Positions 1 to 9,530 are shown, counted from the first letter of the stretch. The stretch is 64,000 nucleotides of DNA from Mesorhizobium sp. M7A.F.Ca.US.008.03.1.1 (GCF_003997495.1 NZ_RZRU01000010.1:76588-140587), one strand, 5' to 3'. Translations and numbers: made by a program. Notes: a model not told the origin generated them from the letters alone.

Positions 1-1
1 A

Positions 2-1876
2 TGCAGATAGAATGCTGAGACCCGTCGAAATTGGCCACTCCATCTTGAATCAGTCTCAATGTCTGGGAGGCACTCTGAAGTGTGTAATGAACTAGGCCCG
101 ATTAAACCGCCAACGCCGCGATACGAAGTGGTTTTGCAGACCGGCTTGCGCGTTCCAATGCGGGACGGCGTTGAGCTCGCCACGGACCTGTATCGGCCTA
201 TTGGTTACACTGGGGAACTCGGGTCAATCCTTATCCGAACTCCATACGGTAAGACGCCCTATCGCTGTCCGGTTGAGCCTCGCCACAAAGTGGCAAGAAT
301 GTTTGCTGGACAAGGGTTCGCTGTACTTGTGCAGGAGCGTCGTGGCGTCTTCGATTCCGGCGGCGTATACGCTAGGGAACATATAGGGGACGACGGTTAT
401 GACACGCTGTCCTGGATTTCGCAGCAGCCATGGTCGAATGGACGCGTGGGCACATATGGGTGCTCGGCGCTTGGTATCGCGCAGGTTTTGCTGGCGCAGT
501 TGTGCCATCCAGCCCACCGATGCGCAATTGCGCAGGGATCGGGCGGCGCGAACGGCTCTGCCGGAGGGCGATATCGCAACGGGGATCTCCGTCTCGGCGG
601 TGCGGTGGAGGTTGCCGCGTTTGTCCCCTGGTTCCACCAAACCGCAGCGAAGGACCGGTCCCGAGTGCAACCGAAAAGCGATGAGGAGTATCAGCGGGCT
701 TTCGCGTCGCTGCCGCTCGTCAACATGCTTAAGAGCCTTGGGGGACCGCCGACTGACTGGGAGGACTGGGTCTCGCGTGACCCAGGCGATCCCTGGGGGG
801 ATCGGAATGGGATGCTTAGCGAGGACTCGACCATCGACGTCCCAGCCCTGTTCGTGAACTCGTGGTACGACGTGGGGGCTGCCGACGCGCTTCACCAGCA
901 GCGCGTTTTTAGTGCTCGCGGATTGAGCCCGGCGGCACGCGATCACCAACATATCATTCTGTCGCCAGCCACGCATTGTGGCACCGAGAGTCTCAAAGCC
1001 CCGACGGTTATCGGCGAGCGCGAGCTGGGCGACGCGCGCCTGGATTGCTGGCAGATCTACCTGGACTGGTTCGACTGCTGGCTGAACGACAAGCCCGACC
1101 GGATCGAGGGAATGCCCCGCGTCCAGTACTACGTGTTGGGTCGCAACGAGTGGCGTGCCGCGTCAGAATGGCCCCCTCTTGGTGTGGAACTGCAGCACTG
1201 GTTCCTCCGCAGCGGCGGGAATGCCGCGACCCGTCTAGGCGACGGGACTCTTGATGTAGAGCCTCCGAGTGCCGACGAGCCGGCTGACACGTTTACCTAC
1301 GACCCTGGGGATCCGGCGCCGTTCTTGGGGATGGACGGCGGGAAGTCAAGTGGAACTACTATAGGACCCCGCGATTACCAGGACGTCCAGCTTCGTCCAG
1401 ACGTCCTCTGCTTCACTTCACCGCCCCTCACAGAGGGCATGGAGGTTACCGGATTTGTCCGGGCGGTCCTCTTCGTCTCTTCTTCGGCCCCGGACACGGA
1501 CTTCGTGGCCAGACTGTTGGACGTACATCCCGATGGCCGTGCGATTGACGTGGTGGACGGGATACTGCGCGTCCGCTATCGCGAGGGCTTTGATCGGGCT
1601 GTTTTCATGGAACCGAGCGTTATATGCAAAATCGAGATTGATCTCGACGCCACAAGTAATTGGTTTCCGGCCGGCCATCAAATTCGCCTGGAAATCACTA
1701 GTTCGGCCTTCCCGCGGTTCGACCGCAACCTGAATACGGGAGGTAACAACTGGGACGAAACTGAATGGGTAGTGGCTCGGAACACGATTCATCACTGCGA
1801 GCAGTTCCCCTCCCACGTACTGCTTCCTGTGATGACAGCGATGGGGTCCCATGCCGGCAAGGCGAATTTGAACAGC
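2..1876. repeat. Direct repeat, copy A (1875 bp, CocE hydrolase unit)
   Basis: Positions 2-1876 recur at 2234-4108 with a constant offset of 2232 bp and very high identity. The match begins about 57 bp before the hydrolase start codon and ends four codons before the copy A stop. The left limit may lie outside the window. Differences are not scattered: almost all fall in two patches, about 255-390 and 1136-1172. Confidence 0.97.
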
Positions 1877-1891
1877 TTGCCGCCTGGCTAG
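59..1891 (+). CDS. CocE/NonD family serine hydrolase, copy A
   Basis: 610 aa, cytoplasmic, no signal peptide. Members of this family (peptidase S15 / cocaine esterase) cleave acyl esters or X-Pro-type amides. An alpha/beta-hydrolase domain fills about residues 25-350: nucleophile Ser136 in GTYGCSALG, acid Asp271 in NSWYDVG, base His306 in SPATHCG, with RTPYGK near residue 61 as the usual oxyanion-Tyr segment. A C-terminal jelly-roll (X-Pro dipeptidyl-peptidase C-terminal type, about 400-600) follows. Length is normal for the family. No strong ribosome site precedes the ATG, so a start nearer MRDGVEL (residue 34) is possible. The substrate is unknown; the many amidases downstream hint at an amide or ester of an amino acid. 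Confidence 0.9.
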   Translation: MSGRHSEVCNELGPIKPPTPRYEVVLQTGLRVPMRDGVELATDLYRPIGYTGELGSILIRTPYGKTPYRCPVEPRHKVARMFAGQGFAVLVQERRGVFDSGGVYAREHIGDDGYDTLSWISQQPWSNGRVGTYGCSALGIAQVLLAQLCHPAHRCAIAQGSGGANGSAGGRYRNGDLRLGGAVEVAAFVPWFHQTAAKDRSRVQPKSDEEYQRAFASLPLVNMLKSLGGPPTDWEDWVSRDPGDPWGDRNGMLSEDSTIDVPALFVNSWYDVGAADALHQQRVFSARGLSPAARDHQHIILSPATHCGTESLKAPTVIGERELGDARLDCWQIYLDWFDCWLNDKPDRIEGMPRVQYYVLGRNEWRAASEWPPLGVELQHWFLRSGGNAATRLGDGTLDVEPPSADEPADTFTYDPGDPAPFLGMDGGKSSGTTIGPRDYQDVQLRPDVLCFTSPPLTEGMEVTGFVRAVLFVSSSAPDTDFVARLLDVHPDGRAIDVVDGILRVRYREGFDRAVFMEPSVICKIEIDLDATSNWFPAGHQIRLEITSSAFPRFDRNLNTGGNNWDETEWVVARNTIHHCEQFPSHVLLPVMTAMGSHAGKANLNSLPPG

Positions 1892-2233
1892 CCTACCTCC
1901 ACTATTTCAAACAAACGGTGATAACAAGCTGCGATCGGTCGGGGAGCCCGTCGCTTCTCACATCAAGCAGCTTGCCCCATCGGCCCGCGTCAATCAGCAT
2001 GGAATGGGGGTCCATGGATCGGCACATAATGGCGGTGAGACTCACAATTGATGTTTTGCACAGCGGCGTAGGCGCGCTGTCACATTGATTTAAGCAATAG
2101 GGAAATTGGGGTGGCAACGCGCCATCATTGAGTGCCGGACCTGCTAGAGAAGCACGGTTGAGTTTCTTTTCAAACAACTTAGCAACGGCACAGAGTTCAT
2201 CGTTGTACTGTGAATGCGACGAACACACCACCG
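1892..2233. other. Spacer between the two CocE copies
   Basis: 342 bp with no recognisable gene. It is the single-copy part of a 2232-bp tandem unit: the equivalent stretch after copy B is missing because an IS110-type element begins there. Confidence 0.6.
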
Positions 2234-4108
2234 TGCAGATAGAATGCTGAGACCCGTCGAAATTGGCCACTCCATCTTGAATCAGTCTCAATGTCTGGGA
2301 GGCACTCTGAAGTGTGTAATGAACTAGGCCCGATTAAACCGCCAACGCCGCGATACGAAGTGGTTTTGCAGACCGGCTTGCGCGTTCCAATGCGGGACGG
2401 CGTTGAGCTCGCCACGGACCTGTATCGGCCTATTGGTTACACTGGGGAACTCGGGTCAATCCTTATCCGAACTCAATACGGTAAGACGCCCTATCGCTGT
2501 CCGGTTGAGCCTCGCCACAAAGTGGCAAGAATGTTTGCTGGACAAGGCTTCGCCGTACTTGTGCAGGAGCTTCGTGGAGTCTTCGATTCCGGCGGCGTAT
2601 ACCCTATGGAGAATGAAAGGGACGACGGTTATGACACGCTGTCCTGGATTTCGCAGCAGCCATGGTCGAATGGACGCGTGGGCACATATGGGTGCTCGGC
2701 GCTTGGTATCGCGCAGGTTTTGCTGGCGCAGTTGTGCCATCCAGCCCACCGATGCGCAATTGCGCAGGGATCGGGCGGCGCGAACGGCTCTGCCGGAGGG
2801 CGATATCGCAACGGGGATCTCCGTCTCGGCGGTGCGGTGGAGGTTGCCGCGTTTGTCCCCTGGTTCCACCAAACCGCAGCGAAGGACCGGTCCCGAGTGC
2901 AACCGAAAAGCGATGAGGAGTATCAGCGGGCTTTCGCGTCGCTGCCGCTCGTCAACATGCTTAAGAGCCTTGGGGGACCGCCGACTGACTGGGAGGACTG
3001 GGTCTCGCGTGACCCAGGCGATCCCTGGGGGGATCGGAATGGGATGCTTAGCGAGGACTCGACCATCGACGTCCCAGCCCTGTTCGTGAACTCGTGGTAC
3101 GACGTGGGGGCTGCCGACGCGCTTCACCAGCAGCGCGTTTTTAGTGCTCGCGGATTGAGCCCGGCGGCACGCGATCACCAACATATCATTCTGTCGCCAG
3201 CCACGCATTGTGGCACCGAGAGTCTCAAAGCCCCGACGGTTATCGGCGAGCGCGAGCTGGGCGACGCGCGCCTGGATTGCTGGCAGATCTACCTGGACTG
3301 GTTCGACTGCTGGCTGAACGACAAGCCCGACCGGATCGAGGGAATGCCCCGCGTCCAGTACTACGTGATGGGTCGCCACGAGTGGCGTGCCGCCTCAGAA
3401 TGGCCCCCTCTTGGTGTGGAACTGCAGCACTGGTTCCTCCGCAGCGGCGGGAATGCCGCGACCCGTCTAGGCGACGGGACTCTTGATGTAGAGCCTCCGA
3501 GTGCCGACGAGCCGGCTGACACGTTTACCTACGACCCTGGGGATCCGGCGCCGTTCTTGGGGATGGACGGCGGGAAGTCAAGTGGAACTACTATAGGACC
3601 CCGCGATTACCAGGACGTCCAGCTTCGTCCAGACGTCCTCTGCTTCACTTCACCGCCCCTCACAGAGGGCATGGAGGTTACCGGATTTGTCCGGGCGGTC
3701 CTCTTCGTCTCTTCTTCGGCCCCGGACACGGACTTCGTGGCCAGACTGTTGGACGTACATCCCGATGGCCGTGCGATTGACGTGGTGGACGGGATACTGC
3801 GCGTCCGCTATCGCGAGGGCTTTGATCGGGCTGTTTTCATGGAACCGAGCGTTATATGCAAAATCGAGATTGATCTCGACGCCACAAGTAATTGGTTTCC
3901 GGCCGGCCATCAAATTCGCCTGGAAATCACTAGTTCGGCCTTCCCGCGGTTCGACCGCAACCTGAATACGGGAGGTAACAACTGGGACGAAACTGAATGG
4001 GTAGTGGCTCGGAACACGATTCATCACTGCGAGCAGTTCCCCTCCCACGTACTGCTTCCTGTGATGACAGCGATGGGGTCCCATGCCGGCAAGGCGAATT
4101 TGAACAGC
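2234..4108. repeat. Direct repeat, copy B
   Basis: Second copy of the 1875-bp unit. Identity with copy A stops abruptly at 4108, where sequence attributable to the left end of an IS110-type element begins. Confidence 0.97.
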
Positions 4109-4156
4109 ATCGCTAGGTGTTTAGATTGTGGTATTCGGCTTTGCCCCCCGCCTTGA
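2291..4156 (+). CDS. CocE/NonD family serine hydrolase, copy B (IS-fused C-terminus)
   Basis: 621 aa, same fold and catalytic triad (Ser136, Asp271, His306) as copy A. Nine substitutions separate the copies: P62Q, R94L, A105P, R106M, H108N, I109E, G110R, L360M and N363H. The first seven surround the RTPYGK and R-G-V-F-D-S segments that border the active site in this family, so a change of substrate preference is conceivable. The native last four residues (LPPG) are replaced by 15 residues encoded by the left end of the adjoining IS110-type element. The triad and both domains are intact, so the enzyme is probably still functional. Confidence 0.88.
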   Translation: MSGRHSEVCNELGPIKPPTPRYEVVLQTGLRVPMRDGVELATDLYRPIGYTGELGSILIRTQYGKTPYRCPVEPRHKVARMFAGQGFAVLVQELRGVFDSGGVYPMENERDDGYDTLSWISQQPWSNGRVGTYGCSALGIAQVLLAQLCHPAHRCAIAQGSGGANGSAGGRYRNGDLRLGGAVEVAAFVPWFHQTAAKDRSRVQPKSDEEYQRAFASLPLVNMLKSLGGPPTDWEDWVSRDPGDPWGDRNGMLSEDSTIDVPALFVNSWYDVGAADALHQQRVFSARGLSPAARDHQHIILSPATHCGTESLKAPTVIGERELGDARLDCWQIYLDWFDCWLNDKPDRIEGMPRVQYYVMGRHEWRAASEWPPLGVELQHWFLRSGGNAATRLGDGTLDVEPPSADEPADTFTYDPGDPAPFLGMDGGKSSGTTIGPRDYQDVQLRPDVLCFTSPPLTEGMEVTGFVRAVLFVSSSAPDTDFVARLLDVHPDGRAIDVVDGILRVRYREGFDRAVFMEPSVICKIEIDLDATSNWFPAGHQIRLEITSSAFPRFDRNLNTGGNNWDETEWVVARNTIHHCEQFPSHVLLPVMTAMGSHAGKANLNSIARCLDCGIRLCPPP

Positions 4157-4244
4157 ACGGGTTGTTTTGAAGTGCTGCGCTTCGAGATGATGACAAAACG
4201 TGGTCTGTGTGAACAGCCACAAGCATCAGGAAAGGAAGCGCAGC

Positions 4245-4580
4245 ATGAAAAATTATGCCGGACTGGACGTCTCCGTGAAAGAGACCACCGTTTGCATCGT
4301 GAGAAGGGCGCCGAATTTGCCGAGAGATGAAGGTTGCTAGTCATCCGGACGATCTTGCTGACGCATTGAAGAACCCCGCATGGAATCTCGCCCGGATCAG
4401 GCTTGAAGCCGGCCCCTTATCCCAATGGTTGGTCTGGCGGCAGCCGGACTACGTGACCTGTATCGAGCCCCGTCATTCCAAGGCGTTCTCAAGGCACAGG
4501 TCAACAAGACCGACCGCAACCATGCTCGCGGCATCGCGCAGATATGCGGGTTAACCTGTTCCGGCCCGTGCATGTCAAGA
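4245..4580 (+). pseudogene. IS110-family transposase, 5' fragment
   Basis: Starts MKNYAGLDVSVKETTVCIVR after a good Shine-Dalgarno (AGGAAAGGAAG), the DEDD-type RuvC-like N-terminus of IS110 transposases. It is frameshifted after about 27 codons, and later pieces (LEAGPLSQWL, KAQVNKTDRN, LFRPVHVK) appear in other frames. The gene is cut at 4580 by IS66. Joining 4580 to 11009 restores LFRPVHVK-TLTTQNRRALLTA, the expected family sequence. The element's left end is probably at about 4109. Confidence 0.9.
4573..4580. repeat. IS66 target-site duplication, left copy
   Basis: TGTCAAGA, repeated at 11001-11008. Eight base pairs is the duplication length typical of IS66 elements. Confidence 0.93.
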
Positions 4581-4589
4581 GTAAGCGGT

Positions 4590-4817
4590 ATTCTCGGGCC
4601 ACGGCCTTGAGCTCGAGCTTGTTGATGTAGACCCAAGGCAGGAGATCGTCGATCTGGCTGTTGGGGTGGCCGTTGACGATCCTGGTGAGGACATCGGCGA
4701 GATAAGCCGAGCGGTTCGACACCATTGAGCTTGCAGGTTTCGATCAGCGAGGCGATGACTGCCCAGTGTTCGGCGCCGCCGTCAGAGCCTGCGAAGAGCG
4801 CGTTCTTGCGGTTGAGC
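4590..4817 (-). pseudogene. tnpC: IS66 transposase TnpC, C-terminal fragment
   Basis: Reads LNRKNALFAGSDGG, then SLIETCKLNGVEPL, then AYLADVLTRI and IDDLLPW, the conserved C-terminus of IS66 DDE transposases. One extra G at about 4692 shifts the frame between GVEPL and AYLADV. It continues directly from the N-terminal part (7257-8567), which ends ERSIRPIA; the serine-recombinase element lies between them. Confidence 0.9.
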
Positions 4818-4847
4818 GCGAAGACTGATTCATTATGCACCCCCTCT

Positions 4848-6911
4848 TCAAATGGCGGGAAACAGCGATTTCTGATTATCGTCGTTGATGATACGCGGAG
4901 ATTTGCGCGCCAAATCGGCCTTGATCCGTTCATCTTCAAGGTCGCTGGCGCGGATCTGGTAGGGCGCGCCGCGCATGACCTGCTCGGCTGGTAATATGCC
5001 GTCCCTGACGAACCGGCGGATTTTGACGTGCGACACGCCAAGCTTCGCGGCCGCGTCCGACATGGTAAGCCACTCGCCGTTCTTGTCGGAAGACCGATAG
5101 CCGCTGATCTTGTGCACCGTGCGCAGGGATTGGACGCGTCGCGCCGTCCAGGTCTTTCCCTGACCCGTCTTCATGCCCATGCGGTTGAGTGTGGCGGCGA
5201 TTTCGGCATCCGACCATCGCGTTGCCATGGATCGCATGACCGCCAGAGCCTCCTCAGGCGTACTCTGGCCATGCTCTCCGGATTTGGACTTGCGAACCCT
5301 TACCTGGGAATGCTGGCCCCCATGCCAATGGATGGTCAGGATCACATCGCGCGCGTCGTCATCGACGTCCGCCACAATGTCCTTGATGAGCGCGCGCAGC
5401 AGTTGCTGACGGAACCGCATATCGACACCCGGCGCATTCCAGGCGGCTTCGAGATCCTGGGCGAGGCCGGTGAAGTCAGGGATCGCGTCGACAGGCTCCA
5501 TACGCTGGACTTCACTGAGCCGGGCCTCGCAGGTCTCCACGCGCCTGAGCCTAGCTTCCCAGTTCCTCTCGAGCTGGGCCGCTATAAGCCGGTTCTCCGG
5601 GTCGCAGGCGGCGTAGCGGCGCTCGGCGAGCGATGCCTCATAGCGTGCCTGCTGCAGGTCCATCTCGATCATCTGCCGCCGCCTGGCTTCGCTCTCCAGC
5701 TGCATCTGTTCAGCCTCCAACGCCGCCTCGATCGCCATCGGCGCAACCGCCTCCAAGGCTTCGCGGGCCACCGCCGCATCGGTGCGAAAGCCGTTGAACG
5801 ACATGCATCGCGCCTGCGCCATCATGGTGTTCTCGCAACGATAGACCGGGTAACCTTGGCCACGTCCGGCATACGTGACAACCAGTCTTCGCCCGCATCG
5901 ACCACAGGAGAGAAGACCCGGGAGCAACGCGCGACCGCCGCGGCCCGACTTGACGCCGCCGGCTTTGCCATAGGCGTTGGCGGCGAGAAGTTCCTGGTTC
6001 CGTTCGTACTCGCTCCATCCGATATAGCCTTCGTGATGCTCCTTGAGCACCACCGCCCAATCGCTGGCCGGCTTGTAATGACCATAGCTCTTGCGGACGC
6101 GGCCATCCACGATCTCGGTGCGCTTCTCGCTCTTACCATAGACATAAGCGCCGGCGTAGAACGGGTTCTTCAGGACGGAGATCACGTTGCGGTAGCGGAC
6201 CGGAACCCAGGCGAAGGACACCATCTTCTTGCCGTCGGAGGGTCTGGGGAAATGCACGCCATCGTCGATCATCGAGATCAGGACCTGGCGGGCACTGCCG
6301 AGTTCGCGGAAACGCGCGAATATCAGGCGAATGGTCTCCTGCAGGCGTATATCGGGATCGAACCCGAGACCGTAATCCCGGTGCCAGACGTAGCCGAAGG
6401 GCACAGAGATGCGCAGTTCGCCGCGCTGTGCCTTGGCGCGGTCAGCTTCGTACATGCGAGCACGCAGCACCCCGAGTTCGAACTCGCTTATGCTCCCCTT
6501 CATGCCGAGCAGCAGGCGATCGTTCGGCAGTCCCGGATCGTAGACTCCGTCCAGATCGATCACCCGTGCATCGACTTCGCCGCACAACTCGAGCAGCCGA
6601 TGCCAGTCCGGTCCGTTGCGAGACAGGCGGGACGCCTCCAGGCAAAGCACAGCGCCCACATGACCGGTGCACAGATCGTCGACCAGGCGTTCGAAACCGG
6701 GACGTTCCACAGCTCCACTTGCGGTGCGTCCCAAGTCCTCGTCGATCACCTCAACCTTGCGGAATCCCCAGCGCCGCGCGACGTCGACCAGCTCATATTG
6801 CCGACGCTGGCTCTCAAGATTGAGCTGCACTTGCGCCTGCGTGGACTGACGTACATAGACAACGGCCTTGCGCTTGAGGATGGTGGCCGGAATCAGATTA
6901 CGGCTCGTCAT
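4848..6911 (-). CDS. Large serine recombinase with C-terminal HTH
   Basis: 687 aa; site-specific DNA integration and excision. The N-terminal resolvase domain (about 12-160) has nucleophile Ser23 in YVRQSTQAQ and the downstream R-L-S-R-N motif. A recombinase domain follows (about 180-300), then a zinc ribbon (CGRCG with a second Cys pair in YRCENTMMAQARC), a coiled coil around 400-470, and an unusual last 75 residues that resemble a MerR/excisionase helix-turn-helix (WLTMSDAAAKLGVS onwards). It overlaps the upstream 100-aa gene by 14 nt, so the two are translationally coupled. It is intact and the only complete recombinase of this type here. Confidence 0.92.
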   Translation of the reverse strand: MTSRNLIPATILKRKAVVYVRQSTQAQVQLNLESQRRQYELVDVARRWGFRKVEVIDEDLGRTASGAVERPGFERLVDDLCTGHVGAVLCLEASRLSRNGPDWHRLLELCGEVDARVIDLDGVYDPGLPNDRLLLGMKGSISEFELGVLRARMYEADRAKAQRGELRISVPFGYVWHRDYGLGFDPDIRLQETIRLIFARFRELGSARQVLISMIDDGVHFPRPSDGKKMVSFAWVPVRYRNVISVLKNPFYAGAYVYGKSEKRTEIVDGRVRKSYGHYKPASDWAVVLKEHHEGYIGWSEYERNQELLAANAYGKAGGVKSGRGGRALLPGLLSCGRCGRRLVVTYAGRGQGYPVYRCENTMMAQARCMSFNGFRTDAAVAREALEAVAPMAIEAALEAEQMQLESEARRRQMIEMDLQQARYEASLAERRYAACDPENRLIAAQLERNWEARLRRVETCEARLSEVQRMEPVDAIPDFTGLAQDLEAAWNAPGVDMRFRQQLLRALIKDIVADVDDDARDVILTIHWHGGQHSQVRVRKSKSGEHGQSTPEEALAVMRSMATRWSDAEIAATLNRMGMKTGQGKTWTARRVQSLRTVHKISGYRSSDKNGEWLTMSDAAAKLGVSHVKIRRFVRDGILPAEQVMRGAPYQIRASDLEDERIKADLARKSPRIINDDNQKSLFPAI

Positions 6912-7200
6912 CGCGGCTCTCCTCCGTCACGATACCGGCGGCGGCCATCAGCACATTGGCGAGCCGGGCGATCACGATCGTTCGTTGCGCTGCGCTCAGC
7001 CCGACTAGCTTGTGCGAGTCGAGCGCATGCTGAGCTGGCGAACGATCACGAGAGATCGTGTCGGTGGCGGCAAGGTTCTCATTTTGAGTCTCCCCGATGA
7101 TGAAACCATCCGGAGAGCCTCGCCGGAAACGGCGCTGGATCAAGAGCTTGTTCAGTTCAAGCAGTGCAGCAAGCGACGCGCGCGGGGAGCCCAGATCCAT
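6898..7200 (-). CDS. Small accessory protein of the serine-recombinase element
   Basis: 100 aa, function unknown. The N-terminal half contains LAALLELNKLLIQRRFRRG, probably helical and basic. The C-terminal half, LSAAQRTIVIARLANVLMAA, is helical and hydrophobic. Its start was chosen at the first ATG lying inside the element; the open frame extends further only into TnpC sequence. It lies just upstream of and overlaps the recombinase gene, so a role as recombination directionality factor or partner subunit is plausible but unproven. Confidence 0.6.
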   Translation of the reverse strand: MDLGSPRASLAALLELNKLLIQRRFRRGSPDGFIIGETQNENLAATDTISRDRSPAQHALDSHKLVGLSAAQRTIVIARLANVLMAAAGIVTEESRDDEP

Positions 7201-7256
7201 TGCTGCGCACGGGACTTCGACCTCCTGCCCAACATGGGCAGAATGACCCCGAGATT

Positions 7257-8567
7257 GCGATCGGACGGATCGAGCGTTCGACGGTGTTGCTGTCGATCTC
7301 GATGCGGCCGTCGTCAAGGAAGTGCGAGAGGCCTTCCCAGCGTGAGAGCGTGTAGCGGATTGCCTCTGCGAGCTTGGTCTTCTGACTGATCAGGCCGAGC
7401 TTCTCACGCAGCCAGGGTTCGAGATCGGCGACGATGGCGCGGCTTTTGTCCTGACGCATCGCGCGGCGCTCGTTGGCCGATCGGCCACGGATGTCATCCT
7501 CGATCTTGTAGAGTTCGGCGATCCGTCTCAGCGCGTCACTGGCGATCGGCGCGGGACCGGCTGCTGCCAGTTCATAAAAGCGCCGACGGACATGCGCCCA
7601 GCAGAAGGCGAGCGTGACGCCGCTTTTGTCGGCCAGCACGCGATAGCCGCCATAGCCGTCGACCTGCAAGATTCCGGTGAAGCCTGCGAGATGAGCGATC
7701 GGACGCTCGGCCTTTCGGTCCGGCGCATAGACATAGGCGACGCCCGGCGGGTCGCTCCCCTCCCATCGTCGGTCATCGCGGGCATAGGCCCAGAGTTGAC
7801 CTGTCTTAGTCTTGCCGCGGCCGGGATCGAGCACCGGCGCGGTCGTCTCGTCGGCGAAGAGTTTTGCCGAGGACTTCAGCTTGCCAAGCAGCCGCTCATG
7901 CACCGGACGCAGGTGCCAGGCGGCGCGGCCGACCCAGTCGGCGAGCGTAGAGCGATCGAGATTGATACCCTGCCGGGCGTAGATTTGCGCCTGACGATAG
8001 AGCGGAAGGTGATCGGCATATTTTGAGACCAGCACCTGGGCGACCGTTGCCTCGGTCGGAAGACCACCCTCGATCAGCCGGGCCGGCGCCGGAAGCCTGA
8101 ACCACGACGTCCTCGCAGGCGCGGCAGGCATATTTGGGCCGGCGCACGACGATTACACGCAGCTGCGCCGGAACGATGTCGAGCCGCTCGCTCACGTCCT
8201 CGCCGATCCGATGCAAGCCATTGCGGCAGCATGGGCAGGCATGGTCCTCGATGTCGACGACCATCTCCACGCGCGGCAGATGGGGTGGCAGCGCGCCCCG
8301 GTTGGCCCGGCGCCTCGTGGCCTTTGCTTGCCGCTCGGCGGGAGCAGATTGCTCCTTCTCTTCCTCACCGGCGGCCTCGATCTGCTCCGCCTCTTCGAGC
8401 CCCAGCAGCAATTGATCCTCGGGGAGCGTCTCGGCACGCCGGCCGAAGCGGTGACGCTGCAATTCCTTGATGATCTGAATCAGACGGGCATTCTCGACGT
8501 CGTGCGCCAGGACCATCGCCTTCAGCGCGTCCGGATCGTCGGGAAGCTGGTCAGCCGTCATCGCCAT
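7257..8567 (-). pseudogene. tnpC: IS66 transposase TnpC, N-terminal part (frameshifted)
   Basis: Starts MAMTADQLPDDPDALKAMVL with the usual leucine-rich helix and the C-P-C-C / C-R-A-C zinc-binding segment. The frame breaks near 8100 after YACRACEDVVVQ and resumes as PARLIEGGLPTEATVAQVLV, followed by the DDE catalytic core (ADETTAPVLDPG, LQVDGYGGY, FCWAHVRR). It ends at SNTVERSIRPIA, where the serine-recombinase element is inserted. Confidence 0.92.
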
Positions 8568-8636
8568 GAACGGATCAGACCATATTCGCCGACAGCCCGC
8601 GACAGCGGAATCTAGGCTGATTCACTTCGTCGCGGG

Positions 8637-8989
8637 TCAGCCCGCCTGGGCTGGCACGCGGGTCCGGCGCGCCTCATGGACTCGCCGCCAGTCGAGACCT
8701 TCGAGTAGCGCCGAGAGCTGCGCGGCCGTCAGCCGCATCATGCCGTCATGCACTTTCGGCCAGCGGAACTCCCCATCCTCCAAACGCTTAGCAGGCAAAC
8801 CCCGGTGCCATCCCAGAAGATCAGCTTGATCCGGTCAGTCCGCTTCGCCCGGAAGACGTAGACGGCCCCGCTGAACGGATCGGCCCCCATTGTCTCTCGC
8901 ACCAGCGCCGCCAATCCCTCCGCACCCTTGCGGAAGTCGACGGGCTTCGTCGCCACCATGACCTTGACCGCACCCGTCGGCCCGATCAC
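8637..8989 (-). pseudogene. tnpB: IS66 accessory protein TnpB (frameshifted)
   Basis: MIGPTGAVKVMVATKPVDFRKG is the conserved TnpB N-terminus. After FWDGTGVCL the frame shifts; the remaining LEDGEFRWPK-type sequence and the C-terminus read in another frame to a stop at 8637. It overlaps tnpA by 4 nt (ATGA), the usual IS66 arrangement. Confidence 0.9.
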
Positions 8990-9420
8990 GACGTCGCCTT
9001 CAGCGCGCGGATCACTGCGGCCACCGTCTTGGTATCGGCGCCCCGGCCGACGCGCATCGCGATGCCGTCGATCTCAAGCTCGATCATGCCGGCATCTCGG
9101 GTGGCTTGCCGTTTCCGCTGCTTCGGTGAACGGCTGGCTGCAGGTTCCGCCGCCGCCACAACCGCCGGCACAAAGGCAGGAGAATCTTGCTGCACCGAAG
9201 CGGCCTGTTTGCGCGCTTCGCGGCGCCAGGCGAAGACCTGCTGCGGCCTGAGACCATAACGGCGGGCGACCTCGGAAATGATCGCATTCGGCTCCAGCGT
9301 CTCTGCGATGATCCGCGCCTTGTCATCCACCGACCAGTGACGCCGACCGCCGGCACCGTTGATCACCTCGAAACGCCGAAGCTGCCGCTCCGGGTCAAGC
9401 GTAAGGTCAAGTCCAGACAC
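8986..9420 (-). CDS. tnpA: IS66 protein TnpA (transposase-associated HTH protein)
   Basis: 144 aa, intact. An N-terminal helix-turn-helix (HWSVDDKARIIAETLEPNAI, EVARRYGLRPQQVFAWRRE) of the IS3/IS66 Orf1 type is followed by a basic linker and a conserved end (MIELEIDGIAMRVGRGADTKTVAAVIRALK). It probably binds the element ends or helps TnpC. It is the first gene of the tnpA-tnpB-tnpC operon, the other two being broken. Confidence 0.92.
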   Translation of the reverse strand: MSGLDLTLDPERQLRRFEVINGAGGRRHWSVDDKARIIAETLEPNAIISEVARRYGLRPQQVFAWRREARKQAASVQQDSPAFVPAVVAAAEPAASRSPKQRKRQATRDAGMIELEIDGIAMRVGRGADTKTVAAVIRALKATS

Positions 9421-9530
9421 AAGCCGATCTCCGATCCCAATACAGGATCGGCAACCTCACAGATCGCGACCACTCCCGAAAGGTGGTCCGGAAACACCGC
9501 TCTGATGTCCGCTGTCAAGGTTTGGAACGC

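Larger units (their letters stand above)
4821..7256. mobile_element. Two-gene serine-recombinase mobile element inside IS66 tnpC
   Basis: 2436 bp flanked by GCG on both sides (4818-4820 and 7257-7259). Deleting it with one GCG restores RPIALNRKNALFAG of TnpC exactly. A motif TCATTnTGCnC sits about 9 bp inside each end in inverted orientation, and the right end also has TGCCCA-ACA-TGGGCA (about 7226-7240), likely recombinase-binding sequence. It encodes a 687-aa large serine recombinase and a 100-aa protein. The short duplicated core fits serine-recombinase strand exchange. Confidence 0.85.

Noticed and set aside
2456..3379. 307-codon minus-strand frame inside CocE copy B (and its shorter twin in copy A)
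   Set aside because: Shadow of the hydrolase gene; composition rich in Arg and His and no recognisable fold.
5028..7100. 690-codon open frame on the plus strand
   Set aside because: It is the exact antisense of the serine recombinase gene; its translation has no family features, and the minus-strand product has all recombinase motifs.
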